Positions 9,753 to 20,625 of a stretch of DNA of 32,022 bases are shown here, in pieces. Within the stretch, counting starts at the first letter, position 1. Each line of letters begins with the position of its first letter. The stretch is from Planococcus salinus (GTDB taxonomy: Bacteria > Bacillota > Bacilli > Bacillales_A > Planococcaceae), in contig NZ_RIAX01000016.1 in NCBI RefSeq assembly GCF_003719725.1, forward strand, positions 1-32,022. Reading direction: 5' to 3'. The translations under genes and the position numbers were made by a program. The notes beneath the pieces were generated by a model that was given only the letters and a program-made list of their open reading frames with translations, was not told the origin of the DNA and did no database searches.

Positions 9753-10008
9753 GCATTATTTTTACGTCCTGGAATGTGCAGACGGTTCTTACTATGCAGG
9801 ATATACAAATGATTTGAAAAAACGGCTTGCTGCACATAATGCAGGAAAAGGCGCCAAGTATACAAGGGCAAAAGGACCTGTTACTCTAATTTATCATGAG
9901 CACTTCGAGACCAAACAGGAAGCGATGAAAGCCGAATATGCTTTTAAGCAATTGCCTAAAGCAAAGAAGGTTCGCTACATTGCCGGCGAGAAGGAGGACA
10001 TAAAATGA
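9739..10008 (+). CDS. yazA: GIY-YIG domain protein (YazA/UPF0213)
   Basis: A small single-domain GIY-YIG protein of 89 aa. The two-part motif appears as [20 protein letters not shown] (7-26), followed by the conserved arginine R29 and a glutamate-containing helix [12 protein letters not shown] (E66). Members of the UPF0213 family are candidate nucleases with no firmly assigned role. It starts within the trmN6 end and overlaps rsmI by four bases (ATGA), so trmN6-yazA-rsmI is one tightly packed operon. The linkage to two RNA methyltransferase genes is conserved in Bacillales and hints at an RNA- or DNA-related role, which is inference. Confidence 0.9.
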   Translation: MAANKHYFYVLECADGSYYAGYTNDLKKRLAAHNAGKGAKYTRAKGPVTLIYHEHFETKQEAMKAEYAFKQLPKAKKVRYIAGEKEDIK

Positions 10009-10874
10009 AATCGCAGAAAAGTTTCGATGGCAGCGGCCCTGTGCTGTATTTAGTGGCTACTCCAATTGGCAATCTGGAAGACATAACGATGCGCGCCATC
10101 CGGATTCTGAAAGAAGTGGACGTAATTGCGGCGGAAGACACCCGGAATACCAAAAACTTATGTAATTACTTTGATATTCAAACCAAACTCGTCAGCTATC
10201 ATGAACACAACCAAGACAGCGGCGGTTTTAAAATCCTTTCTTATTTGACTGAAGGAAAGTCCGTTGCGTTGGTCAGTGATGCCGGGATGCCATGTATTTC
10301 AGATCCGGGAGAAGATATAGTAAAACGGGCAGTAGAAGAAGGCTTTGCGGTAGTGCCGGTACCGGGAGCGAACGCGGCGCTCAGTGCTCTTATTGCGTCA
10401 GGAATTCGCCCGCAGCCTTTCCTGTTCTACGGATTTCTGTCCCGTCATAAAAAAGAAAGAATAACGGAACTTGAAAAGCTGAGTCAAAAAGAAGAAACCC
10501 TTATTTTCTACGAAGCACCGCATCGCCTGAAGGAAAGTTTGAAATCTGTGCAGAAGGCGTTTGGAGAAGACCGAAAAATTGTGTTAGCCAGGGAAGTAAC
10601 CAAAAAGTTCGAAGAATTTGTGCGCGGTACCGTGGCAGAAGCGATTGAGTGGGCGGAACAAAATACTATACGGGGAGAGTTTTGTATGGTGATTGAAGGA
10701 AATGACTCTCCCGATGCTGTGGAAAATGAAAAATGGTGGGAACCGTTGTCGATTGAAGAACATGTAGAAGAATTGGTGGAGAAGAAAGGGATGTCATCGA
10801 AAGAAGCAATCAAGGAAGTCGCTGTTGATCGCAAGTTGTCAAAACGGGAAGTCTACCAGGCCTATCATGTATAA
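10005..10874 (+). CDS. rsmI: 16S rRNA (cytidine1402-2'-O)-methyltransferase
   Basis: RsmI adds the 2'-O-methyl group to C1402 in the decoding centre of 16S rRNA. The 289-aa protein is a tetrapyrrole-methylase-fold enzyme with the hallmark LVATPIGNLEDIT near 16-28, AAEDTRNTK, SDAGMPCISDPG and the loop VPVPGANAALSAL. The ATG at 10005 has a strong AAGGAGG and overlaps the yazA stop by four bases. It is the last gene of its operon, with a strong terminator directly after the stop. Confidence 0.95.
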   Translation: MKSQKSFDGSGPVLYLVATPIGNLEDITMRAIRILKEVDVIAAEDTRNTKNLCNYFDIQTKLVSYHEHNQDSGGFKILSYLTEGKSVALVSDAGMPCISDPGEDIVKRAVEEGFAVVPVPGANAALSALIASGIRPQPFLFYGFLSRHKKERITELEKLSQKEETLIFYEAPHRLKESLKSVQKAFGEDRKIVLAREVTKKFEEFVRGTVAEAIEWAEQNTIRGEFCMVIEGNDSPDAVENEKWWEPLSIEEHVEELVEKKGMSSKEAIKEVAVDRKLSKREVYQAYHV

Positions 10875-10906
10875 AAAACCGGAACGCATGGAGCGTTCCG
10901 GTTTTT
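10873..10906. terminator. Bidirectional terminator between rsmI and abrB
   Basis: A perfect 9-bp GC-rich stem (10879-10887 with 10893-10901) is flanked by six A on the left and five T on the right. It can end transcription of rsmI from the left and of abrB from the right. Confidence 0.9.
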
Positions 10907-10913
10907 CATGAGC

Positions 10914-11192
10914 TTACTTCTTCAGGTTGTTTTGGATTTCTTTTACCAGCATATCTGCACCTTCAGGGCTTAAGATCAACTTGCCGCCGACCAATCGCAT
11001 GTTTTCATCGGAAACTTCTCCTGTAACGGCACATGTCATATTGGGCATATACTTTTTCAGAATAATTTTGTCGTCGTCTACATATATTTCCAAAGCATCT
11101 TTTTCTGCAATTCCAAGTGTCCGCCGCAACTCAATTGGAATAACTACACGTCCTAATTCGTCTACTTTTCGTACAATTCCTGTCGATTTCAT
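10914..11192 (-). CDS. abrB: Transition-state regulator AbrB
   Basis: AbrB is a tetrameric swapped-hairpin DNA-binding protein that represses many post-exponential genes during growth. The 92-aa protein has the full DNA-binding domain: MKSTGIVRKVDELGRVVIPIELRRTLGI, then EIYVDDDKIILKKY, with a C-terminal multimerisation part at about 55-92. GGGAGA lies upstream of the ATG at 11192. It is the only minus-strand gene and is transcribed divergently from metG. Its promoter (11264-11292) and two Spo0A boxes downstream (11227-11243) indicate Spo0A repression, as in B. subtilis. Likely targets in the window include spoVG, by analogy only. Confidence 0.96.
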   Translation of the reverse strand: MKSTGIVRKVDELGRVVIPIELRRTLGIAEKDALEIYVDDDKIILKKYMPNMTCAVTGEVSDENMRLVGGKLILSPEGADMLVKEIQNNLKK

Positions 11193-11226
11193 AATGTAAA
11201 TCTCCCTTCAAATTTTTTTGAAGTTT

Positions 11227-11243
11227 TTCGTCAAAATTCGACA
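11227..11243 (-). promoter_or_regulatory. Tandem Spo0A boxes in the abrB leader
   Basis: On the minus strand the sequence reads TGTCGAATTTTGACGAA, i.e. a perfect 0A box (TGTCGAA) and a one-mismatch box (TGACGAA) in direct repeat with 10-base spacing. They lie about +14 to +30 relative to the predicted abrB start. This matches the arrangement through which phosphorylated Spo0A represses abrB in B. subtilis. Confidence 0.85.
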
Positions 11244-11263
11244 TTTGCCACTTCTTGACATAA

Positions 11264-11292
11264 ATCATACCAACAACTGGCAATTAGGTCAA
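11264..11292 (-). promoter_or_regulatory. abrB promoter (sigma-A type)
   Basis: On the minus strand TTGACC (11292-11287), a 17-base spacer and TATGAT (11269-11264) form a near-consensus promoter. The predicted start is near 11257, giving a leader of about 65 bases. Confidence 0.8.
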
Positions 11293-11466
11293 TAAAAAGC
11301 TATGTATTTCATAATAAATTTTGCGAAAAGGGAACGTTTATATGTAATTAATATTGATATTTTTCAAATTTTTAACATTAATTTTATTCATTTAAGAGAA
11401 AAGCCATGTGCCCGGTTTGGGCTGACAGAGAATTTTGTCGAAAAAAACTCGTTTCAGAGTGAAAGA

Positions 11467-13493
<2,027 letters not shown>

Positions 13494-13506
13494 TCAGTGA
13501 AACAAA

Positions 13507-13537
13507 ACGGTCTGCTTGACGAAGCGGACCGTTTTTT
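13507..13537 (+). terminator. Terminator after metG
   Basis: An 11-bp stem with one wobble (13507-13517 with 13522-13532) has a four-base loop and is followed by a run of T to 13537. Confidence 0.9.
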
Positions 13538-13684
13538 ATTATGGTGACAACTGTTGTGTCAGGAAGAACAAAGCAGGCTATATGTCATAGAAAAAACATG
13601 TTTTGTCATACAATTGTAATGTGAGTGTGAAGAAAGAAATGAGTTAACCGGTTAAAATAAATTTTAATGTAAGGAGAATGATAT

Positions 13685-14455
13685 ATGTTTATCGATACCC
13701 ACGTGCATTTAAATGCAGATCAATATGATGAAGATGTAACAGAAGTCATTGAACGGGCGAGAGACAGTAATGTAGAGAAAATGGTAGTCATCGGTTTTGA
13801 TCGGAAAACGATTGAGCGGGCATTGCAGCTTGCCGAAGACTATGAGTTTATCTATGCTGCAGTCGGGTGGCATCCAGTCGATGCCATTGATTGTACAGAA
13901 GAAGATCTGCAATGGATTGAAGAATTGGCAGCTCATCCCAAAGTAGTGGGAATCGGCGAAACCGGTTTGGATTACTATTGGGACAAATCACCAAAAGAGG
14001 TGCAGCAGCAAGTGTTCCGCAAGCAGATCCGGCTGGCCAAAAAAGTCGGCTTGCCAATCATCATCCACAACCGGGAAGCCACAGCAGACATTTTGCGCAT
14101 TTTAAAAGAAGAAAAGGCTCATGAAATCGGTGGAGTCATGCATTGCTTCAGTGGCAGTGTCGAAACGGCCCGTGAAAGCATCGCAATGAACTTCATGATT
14201 TCACTTGGCGGACCTGTGACATTCAAAAATGCCAAAAAACCGAAAGAAGTGGCAGCGGCCATTTCACTTGATCATTTGATGATCGAAACGGATGCCCCTT
14301 ATTTGGCTCCTCATCCGTACCGCGGCAAGCGCAACGAACCTTCTTACGTACCGTTGGTAGCGGAAGAAATTGCGCGGCTTAAAGAAATTTCAGTGGAAGA
14401 AGTGGCTCGTGCCACCACACGCAACGCAGAGAATTTTTTCAACTTGCCAAAATGA
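13685..14455 (+). CDS. tatD: TatD-family metal-dependent DNase
   Basis: YabD/TatD proteins are TIM-barrel metal-dependent hydrolases with 3'-5' exonuclease activity on DNA in characterised members. The 256-aa protein has the metal ligands H6 and H8 (DTHVH), E92 (GIGETGLDYYW), H128 (IIHNRE), H153 (MHCFSG) and D203 (ETDAPYL). AAGGAG lies eight bases before the ATG at 13685. The upstream gap contains a perfect palindrome, TTAACCGGTTAA, at 13644-13655, which could be an operator; I see no clear promoter. It is followed after 28 bases by the yabE promoter. Confidence 0.95.
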   Translation: MFIDTHVHLNADQYDEDVTEVIERARDSNVEKMVVIGFDRKTIERALQLAEDYEFIYAAVGWHPVDAIDCTEEDLQWIEELAAHPKVVGIGETGLDYYWDKSPKEVQQQVFRKQIRLAKKVGLPIIIHNREATADILRILKEEKAHEIGGVMHCFSGSVETARESIAMNFMISLGGPVTFKNAKKPKEVAAAISLDHLMIETDAPYLAPHPYRGKRNEPSYVPLVAEEIARLKEISVEEVARATTRNAENFFNLPK

Positions 14456-14483
14456 CTTTTGCAGAAGGGTAGTTTCGTATGAA

Positions 14484-14512
14484 TTGACACGTTGAAAACG
14501 AGACTATATAAT
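14484..14512 (+). promoter_or_regulatory. Consensus sigma-A promoter of yabE
   Basis: Perfect TTGACA (14484-14489), an exact 17-base spacer and perfect TATAAT (14507-14512). The start would be near 14519, about 22 bases before the TTG start of yabE. It is the best sigma-A promoter match in the window. Confidence 0.9.
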
Positions 14513-14540
14513 CACACAGGTGAATAAGGAGGAGTTATTT

Positions 14541-15815
14541 TTGTCAAAAAATGAAAATAATGGTAATTCAATAAAGTTATTTAAAGGGAAGTCTTTGGCA
14601 GCTACCATCGCCACCGTACTGTTGTTTGCAGCTGTACTGACTTTCGCCATTTACGAAGGAACGAAAAATACCGTGACCATGACTGCGAACGGTACAACAG
14701 AAGAAGTAAAGACTCACGCAGATACGGTTGGGTCATTTTTGGAGGAACAGGAAATTACGGTTACAGAACACGATTTCCTGAGCCATTCGACAGACACGGC
14801 AATTGAAAATGATGTAGCAATCGAATGGGAACAGGCACAGCAGTATGCGGTGACTGTAGACGGCGAAGCGACTTCGGCATGGACAACTGACAATACAGTA
14901 GCAGGAGTGCTGAAAAAAGCTGACATTGAAATTACAGAACACGATAAAGTAACGCCCGCTTTGGAAGAAGAAATTGACCCGGCTACACCGATAGCGGTTG
15001 AAAAAGCTTACGAGGTAACTATCCTTGATGGAGTGGAAGAAAAGAAAGTATGGTCCACTTCGACTACCGTCGCTGACTTTTTAAAACACCATAATATTAC
15101 TTTGGGAGAACTGGATCGAGTGGAACAAAAGATGGATGAAACGGTCCTTCCCGGTTCCAAAGTGAAAGTGGTCCGCGTCGAAAAGGTCACCGATGTAGTG
15201 GAAGGTGCTGTGAAATTTGCAGCAGAAACCAAAAAAGACGACAAGCTTCTTAAAGGACAAAAAAAGGTAGTGCAAAAAGGCGAAAATGGCCTGGTGAAAA
15301 AAACGTATGAAGTGGTCAAAGAAAACGGCAAAGAAGTTAAACGCAACCTTACAAGCGAAAAAGTTGTGAAACAACCGAAAAAGCAAGTAACTGCTGTTGG
15401 AACAAAAACAGTGGTGGCAAGCGTATCACGAGGCAAATCGACGACTTCTTCAACAACAGAAGCCGCTCCTAAAAAGAAAGCTGCGCCGGTTCAAGCAGCA
15501 GCTGCCACGAGTGAGCCTTCAGGCGGCAGAGAATTCTATGTATCTGCAACAGCTTACACAGCCAGCTGTACCGGTTGTTCAGGCATTACGGCGACAGGCA
15601 TCAATTTAAAAGCGAACCCTGGACTGAAAGTCATCGCAGTTGACCCAAATGTCATTCCTCTGGGCTCTAAAGTATGGGTGGAAGGTTATGGCCATGCAAT
15701 TGCTGGAGATACAGGCGGCGCCATCAAAGGAAACAAAATTGACTTGTTCGTACCAAACCGTTCCGATGCTTTGGCATTCGGACGCAAACAAGTGAAAGTC
15801 AAAATACTGAATTGA
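14541..15815 (+). CDS. yabE: G5 and 3D domain cell-wall protein (YabE, Rpf-like)
   Basis: A 424-aa exported protein of the YabE/YuiC stationary-phase survival family, relatives of resuscitation-promoting factors acting on peptidoglycan. After a short basic N-terminus a membrane segment or signal (about 19-37) leads to three DUF348 repeats (about 43-90, 101-150 and 157-205) and a G5 domain (about 211-290). A low-complexity Ser/Thr/Ala/Lys linker (about 296-328) connects to the C-terminal 3D domain (about 330-424), with aspartates D368 (AVDPNVIPLG), D390 (AGDTGG) and D401 (KIDLF). The 3D fold is a lytic-transglycosylase-like barrel. The start is a TTG at 14541, placed by AAGGAGG eight bases upstream; an in-frame GTG at 14520 would lie upstream of that site. 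A consensus promoter suggests strong expression. Confidence 0.92.
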   Translation: MSKNENNGNSIKLFKGKSLAATIATVLLFAAVLTFAIYEGTKNTVTMTANGTTEEVKTHADTVGSFLEEQEITVTEHDFLSHSTDTAIENDVAIEWEQAQQYAVTVDGEATSAWTTDNTVAGVLKKADIEITEHDKVTPALEEEIDPATPIAVEKAYEVTILDGVEEKKVWSTSTTVADFLKHHNITLGELDRVEQKMDETVLPGSKVKVVRVEKVTDVVEGAVKFAAETKKDDKLLKGQKKVVQKGENGLVKKTYEVVKENGKEVKRNLTSEKVVKQPKKQVTAVGTKTVVASVSRGKSTTSSTTEAAPKKKAAPVQAAAATSEPSGGREFYVSATAYTASCTGCSGITATGINLKANPGLKVIAVDPNVIPLGSKVWVEGYGHAIAGDTGGAIKGNKIDLFVPNRSDALAFGRKQVKVKILN

Positions 15816-15824
15816 TGCAGGAGG

Positions 15825-15861
15825 AAAAGGCTTTTCCGGAGATATTCCGGAAAAGCCTTTT
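15825..15861 (+). terminator. Terminator hairpin after yabE
   Basis: A perfect 16-bp inverted repeat (15825-15840 with 15846-15861) surrounds a five-base loop. The terminal T run is only four and lies within the stem, so termination may be partial. Confidence 0.8.
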
Positions 15862-15919
15862 GCATGTTTGACGGCCACCGCATAGAATGGAACAAGCAAC
15901 TTCGAAATGAGGATTCAAA

Positions 15920-17355
<1,436 letters not shown>

Positions 17356-17421
17356 TTTCATCGGCTTTTGTGTCGTGCAGAGCACGGTTATGAAAGAAAA
17401 ATTATTTCGGATAAATAATTA

Positions 17422-17451
17422 TTGACATTAACTGGCTGACGCTGATAGAAT
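17422..17451 (+). promoter_or_regulatory. veg promoter P1
   Basis: Perfect TTGACA (17422-17427), an 18-base spacer and TAGAAT (17446-17451) form a strong sigma-A promoter, the upstream member of a tandem pair. Confidence 0.8.
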
Positions 17452-17462
17452 TATAAATTTGT

Positions 17463-17491
17463 TTGACTAATCGAACATTTTATGGTAGGCT
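17463..17491 (+). promoter_or_regulatory. veg promoter P2 (putative)
   Basis: TTGACT (17463-17468), a 17-base spacer and a weaker TAGGCT (17486-17491). It lies 41 bases downstream of P1. Tandem promoters are known for veg in B. subtilis. Confidence 0.55.
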
Positions 17492-17516
17492 TTGTCTATA
17501 GTGAGGTGTAGACAGA

Positions 17517-17780
17517 ATGCCCAAAACTTTGGCGGATATTAAAAAGTCGTTGGACTTGCATTTAGGGAAACGGTTGCTTTTGAAGGCAAACGGAGGACGC
17601 AAGAAAACGGTCGAACGCGCCGGAATCTTGCGCGAAACATATCACTCCGTGTTCGTAATTGAGTTGGATCAAGATGAGCATGCATTTGAACGCGTGTCTT
17701 ACAGCTACGCGGACATCTTAACAGAAGCGGTAGAAATTACTGTGTACGAAGGAACAGAAGACGCACTTGTTGTTAAATAA
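17517..17780 (+). CDS. veg: Veg protein, biofilm regulator
   Basis: Veg is an 87-aa protein that in B. subtilis is highly expressed and stimulates biofilm genes by inhibiting SinR. It has an SH3-like fold and belongs to DUF1021. The sequence [19 protein letters not shown], the basic patch [16 protein letters not shown] and the C-terminal half are typical. GTGAGGTG lies eight bases before the ATG at 17517. Two tandem promoters precede it, consistent with high expression. A terminator follows, so it is a single-gene unit. The small acid-soluble spore protein gene sspF, which follows veg in B. subtilis, is missing. Confidence 0.95.
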   Translation: MPKTLADIKKSLDLHLGKRLLLKANGGRKKTVERAGILRETYHSVFVIELDQDEHAFERVSYSYADILTEAVEITVYEGTEDALVVK

Positions 17781-17808
17781 TGAACTATATCCATATTACT
17801 CTTAAAAA

Positions 17809-17847
17809 CTCGCCACCTGCTGATTCAGCAGGAGACGAGCTTTTTTT
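17809..17847 (+). terminator. Terminator after veg
   Basis: A 7-bp inner stem CCTGCTG/CAGCAGG and an outer CTCG/CGAG stem separated by a 3x3 internal loop are followed by C and seven T. Confidence 0.88.
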
Positions 17848-17883
17848 GTTTTCACCTGTCATTCTTCCCATCGGGCCTTCATG

Positions 17884-17892
17884 TGTTAAAAT
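17884..17892 (+). promoter_or_regulatory. Putative extended -10 promoter of ispE
   Basis: TGTTAAAAT fits an extended -10 element (TGn plus TAAAAT), with no good -35 element. The start would be near 17899, 27 bases before the ispE ATG. Confidence 0.5.
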
Positions 17893-17925
17893 AGTTTTCA
17901 TCAGAACATAAAAGGAGGCAGTGGG

Positions 17926-18789
17926 ATGCTCTACGTGAAAGCACCTGCCAAAATCAATTTAACGTTGGATGTCTTACATAAGCGGCCCGACAATTACCAT
18001 GAAATTGAAATGATCATGACGACCGTCGATTTGTCCGACAGAATTGGCCTGAAAGAAATTCCAAGCGGCATTCAAATCGAATCAGCTGATCGTTTTGTTC
18101 CGAATGATTCCCGCAACCTGGCCTACCAGGCGGCGCAATTATTAAAAGACACCTTCCACATCAAGTCAGGTGTATTAATTTCCTTAGACAAAAAAATTCC
18201 TGTAGCCGCAGGGCTTGCCGGGGGCAGCAGCGATGCGGCAGCTACATTGAAGGGATTGAACCGATTGTGGAAGCTGAATCTGTCATTGGATGAATTGGCG
18301 GAGCTAGGAGCCAAAATCGGCTCTGATATTTCCTTTTGTGTTTACGGTGGCACTGCTTTGGCGAAAGGGAGAGGCGAAATCATCGAGGAATTGCCGTCCC
18401 CCCCTAATTGCTGGGTGGTCCTGGCGAAACCCACCATCGGCGTTTCGACAGCTGACGTTTACGGAGCTTTTGACGTGACAAAAGCCGAACACCCGAACAC
18501 GGACCAAATGATCCAGGCGCTTCGGGATAAAGATTATCAATCGATGTGCGATCATTTAGGAAATGCACTGGAAAGCGTCACATTGAAGATGTATCCGGAA
18601 GTAGCGCAAATAAAAGAACAAATGAAAAGGTTTGGTGCAGATGCTGTATTGATGAGCGGAAGCGGCCCCACCGTTTTTGGTCTGGTGCAGCAGGAGGCCC
18701 GTATTCCCCGCATTTATAACGGGCTTAGAGGCTTTTGTTCGGAGGTTTATGCTGTGCGGTTGGTAGGAGACCGGGAGGAACTTGATTAA
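17926..18789 (+). CDS. ispE: 4-diphosphocytidyl-2-C-methyl-D-erythritol kinase
   Basis: IspE phosphorylates CDP-methylerythritol with ATP in the MEP pathway for isoprenoids. The 287-aa GHMP kinase shows the substrate-binding lysine in KAPAKINL (K9), the glycine-rich ATP loop [14 protein letters not shown] (92-105), the catalytic aspartate in GSDISFC (D134) and the C-terminal GHMP motif [19 protein letters not shown] lies at ideal distance before the ATG at 17926. It precedes purR by 56 bases with no terminator between, so purR and ridA may be partly transcribed from the ispE promoter. Confidence 0.96.
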   Translation: MLYVKAPAKINLTLDVLHKRPDNYHEIEMIMTTVDLSDRIGLKEIPSGIQIESADRFVPNDSRNLAYQAAQLLKDTFHIKSGVLISLDKKIPVAAGLAGGSSDAAATLKGLNRLWKLNLSLDELAELGAKIGSDISFCVYGGTALAKGRGEIIEELPSPPNCWVVLAKPTIGVSTADVYGAFDVTKAEHPNTDQMIQALRDKDYQSMCDHLGNALESVTLKMYPEVAQIKEQMKRFGADAVLMSGSGPTVFGLVQQEARIPRIYNGLRGFCSEVYAVRLVGDREELD

Positions 18790-18845
18790 ATACGTATATT
18801 TATGGTAAGTTTTCTATAAATCATTCGTGTTTAGGAGAGTGCTCA

Positions 18846-19673
18846 ATGAAGTGGAAGCGCAGTGAACGTTTAGTTGATATCACCCATCATTTATTGGAAC
18901 ATCCCCATAAATTAATTCCGCTTACTTACTTTTCCGACTTGTACCAGTCAGCCAAATCTTCGATCAGTGAAGACTTGGGAATTGTAAAAGAGACGTTTGA
19001 AGAAAAAGGAATCGGTTTATTGGTGACTGTGCCTGGCGCAGCCGGCGGAGTCAAATATGTACCTAAGCTCCATGTCGAAGCAGCCCGGGCGATCATTCAG
19101 GAATTAATGGAAGAATTGGGGCATTCCGACCGTCTATTGCCGGGGGGATATCTGTTTATGACGGATATCCTTGGAAACCCAAGTATCATGAACCGGGTCG
19201 GCAAAGTGTTCGCAACGGCTTTTGCCAACGAAAAAATCGATGTCATCATGACAGTGGCGACCAAAGGGATTCCGATCGCCCATGCCATTGCCCGTCATTT
19301 GAATGTGCCGGTTGTCGTGGTGCGCAGAGACAGCAAAGTGACAGAAGGTTCGACCGTCAGCATCAACTACGTGTCGGGTTCATCCCGGCGCATTCAGACG
19401 ATGGTATTGTCCAAACGCAGCATGAAAAGCGGACAGCGTGTCCTGATCACCGATGACTTTATGAAAGTCGGGGGAACGATGAATGGTATGAAAAATTTAC
19501 TGGAAGAGTTCGATTGCTCACTCGCCGGCGTAGCCGTGCTGGTCGAAGCGCAGCACAGCAATGAGCAGCTGGTCGAAAATTACTTGTCGCTTGTCAAATT
19601 GCGCGAAGTGAGTGAGAAACAACGGACCATTGCATTAGAAGAAGGAAATTACTTTACGAATGGAGGATTTTAA
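18846..19673 (+). CDS. purR: Purine operon repressor PurR
   Basis: PurR of Gram-positive bacteria represses purine synthesis genes and is released by PRPP. The 275-aa protein has an N-terminal winged-helix domain (about 1-74) and a phosphoribosyltransferase-like domain with the PRPP motif [13 protein letters not shown] (199-211). AGGAGAG lies upstream of the ATG at 18846. A TTCG-centred stretch at 18820-18832 resembles half of a PurBox on the minus strand and could mediate autoregulation, but I see no clear second box. It is followed by ridA after one base, the conserved purR-yabJ pairing. Confidence 0.95.
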   Translation: MKWKRSERLVDITHHLLEHPHKLIPLTYFSDLYQSAKSSISEDLGIVKETFEEKGIGLLVTVPGAAGGVKYVPKLHVEAARAIIQELMEELGHSDRLLPGGYLFMTDILGNPSIMNRVGKVFATAFANEKIDVIMTVATKGIPIAHAIARHLNVPVVVVRRDSKVTEGSTVSINYVSGSSRRIQTMVLSKRSMKSGQRVLITDDFMKVGGTMNGMKNLLEEFDCSLAGVAVLVEAQHSNEQLVENYLSLVKLREVSEKQRTIALEEGNYFTNGGF

Positions 19674-19674
19674 T

Positions 19675-20052
19675 ATGAAATACGTAGCGACAGATCAAGC
19701 AGCACCAGCCATCGGACCTTACTCGCAAGGAGTGATAGCAGGAAACATTTTTTACAGTTCCGGACAAATTCCATTGACTCCCGCAGGAGAACTGGTGGAA
19801 GGGACAGTTGCCGATCAGGCCCATCAGGTGTTCGCAAATTTGAAAGCTGTTCTGGCTGAAGCCGGATCTTCATTGGAAGCTGTCATCAAAACAACAGTTT
19901 TCATCAAAGACATGAATGACTTTGCGGAACTCAATGAAGTTTATGCGTCTTACTTTGGTGACCACAAACCTGCCCGTTCCACAGTGGAAGTTGCGCGGTT
20001 GCCGAAAGACGCGAAAGTGGAAATTGAAGTCGTGGCTTCAGTAGAAAAATAA
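19675..20052 (+). CDS. ridA: RidA family enamine/imine deaminase
   Basis: RidA (YabJ) hydrolyses reactive 2-aminoacrylate-type imines formed by PLP enzymes. The 125-aa protein is a trimeric YjgF-fold member with [11 protein letters not shown] (about 10-20), SSGQIPLTP and the conserved catalytic arginine in [14 protein letters not shown] at 19662-19666 fixes the ATG at 19675, giving the canonical start [14 protein letters not shown]; an in-frame ATG at 19660 lies inside purR and lacks a site. It forms an operon with purR and ends at a strong terminator. Confidence 0.95.
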   Translation: MKYVATDQAAPAIGPYSQGVIAGNIFYSSGQIPLTPAGELVEGTVADQAHQVFANLKAVLAEAGSSLEAVIKTTVFIKDMNDFAELNEVYASYFGDHKPARSTVEVARLPKDAKVEIEVVASVEK

Positions 20053-20080
20053 ATCATCCTGAGGGATGGTTTATTTTTTT
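20050..20080 (+). terminator. Terminator of purR-ridA
   Basis: A 10-bp stem with one wobble (20050-20059 with 20064-20073) closes a TGAG loop and is followed by seven T (20074-20080). Confidence 0.88.
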
Positions 20081-20141
20081 ATGTTTTTTACATCAGCTCT
20101 TGGATAATTTAAGCAAATTTTCTAATAAATTTTGAAACCAA

Positions 20142-20170
20142 GAAGGAGATTATCTCTTTTTAGCGAATAC
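20142..20170 (+). promoter_or_regulatory. Sigma-H-like promoter of spoVG
   Basis: GAAGGAGAT (20142-20150), an 11-base spacer and AGCGAATAC (20162-20170) fit the sigma-H consensus of an AGGA-type -35 and a GAAT-type -10, with one mismatch in each element. The start near 20177 leaves about 40 bases to the ATG. spoVG is sigma-H dependent in B. subtilis. Confidence 0.65.
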
Positions 20171-20215
20171 CATAAAAAGCGTCAAAAAATACATCTGAGA
20201 AGAGGGGATGAGAGA

Positions 20216-20500
20216 ATGGAAGTCACTGATGTAAGGCTTCGACGTGTTCAAACAGACGGAAGGATGAGAGCGATTGCTTCGATTACGCTGGATAATGAGT
20301 TTGTTGTCCACGATATTCGCGTAATTGATGGCAACGGGGGATTATTTGTAGCGATGCCGAGCAAAAGAACGCCGGATGGAGAATTTAGAGATATCGCACA
20401 TCCCATCAATTCAGGAGCGCGCAGCAAGTTGCAGGAAGCTGTGTTAACTGCATATGAACAAAGCGAAAATGAACCGGTTTTTGAAGAAGCCGGTGTTTAA
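20216..20500 (+). CDS. spoVG: SpoVG, site-specific RNA/DNA-binding regulator
   Basis: SpoVG is a small nucleic-acid-binding regulator, 94 aa here. It was named for a spore cortex and septation role in B. subtilis but is widespread in non-sporulating bacteria such as Staphylococcus and Listeria, where it influences virulence and envelope genes. It begins [20 protein letters not shown] and carries the family signature [21 protein letters not shown] and a final helix; the last residues are acidic. GAGGGG at 20202-20207 sets the ATG at 20216; a frame open to 20132 would start within the promoter and is rejected. Its upstream region is AT-rich and is a plausible AbrB target. Confidence 0.95.
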   Translation: MEVTDVRLRRVQTDGRMRAIASITLDNEFVVHDIRVIDGNGGLFVAMPSKRTPDGEFRDIAHPINSGARSKLQEAVLTAYEQSENEPVFEEAGV

Positions 20501-20512
20501 GCGTGCCAAGCC

Positions 20513-20547
20513 AAAGAGCCTCTTGCAACAATAAGGGCTCTTTTTTT
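20513..20547 (+). terminator. Terminator after spoVG
   Basis: An AAAGAGCC arm (20513-20520) pairs with GGCTCTTT (20536-20543) and is followed by further T to 20547; the loop is long, with weak inner pairs. Confidence 0.8.
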
Positions 20548-20590
20548 GTGGCCAGAAAAGATTGTCATCGTATTGTCATGCTCCAAAACC

Positions 20591-20619
20591 TTGAAATATC
20601 AATGTTTTTGGGCTATAGT
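20591..20619 (+). promoter_or_regulatory. glmU-prs promoter (sigma-A type)
   Basis: TTGAAA (20591-20596), an exact 17-base spacer and TATAGT (20614-20619), one mismatch from consensus in each element. The start near 20626 implies a leader of about 149 bases before glmU. Confidence 0.75.
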
Positions 20620-20625
20620 CAATAA

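Noticed and set aside
20132..20215. N-terminal extension of spoVG (28 residues)
   Set aside because: The extension covers the sigma-H-like promoter and leader, and the canonical SpoVG start with GAGGGG is at 20216.
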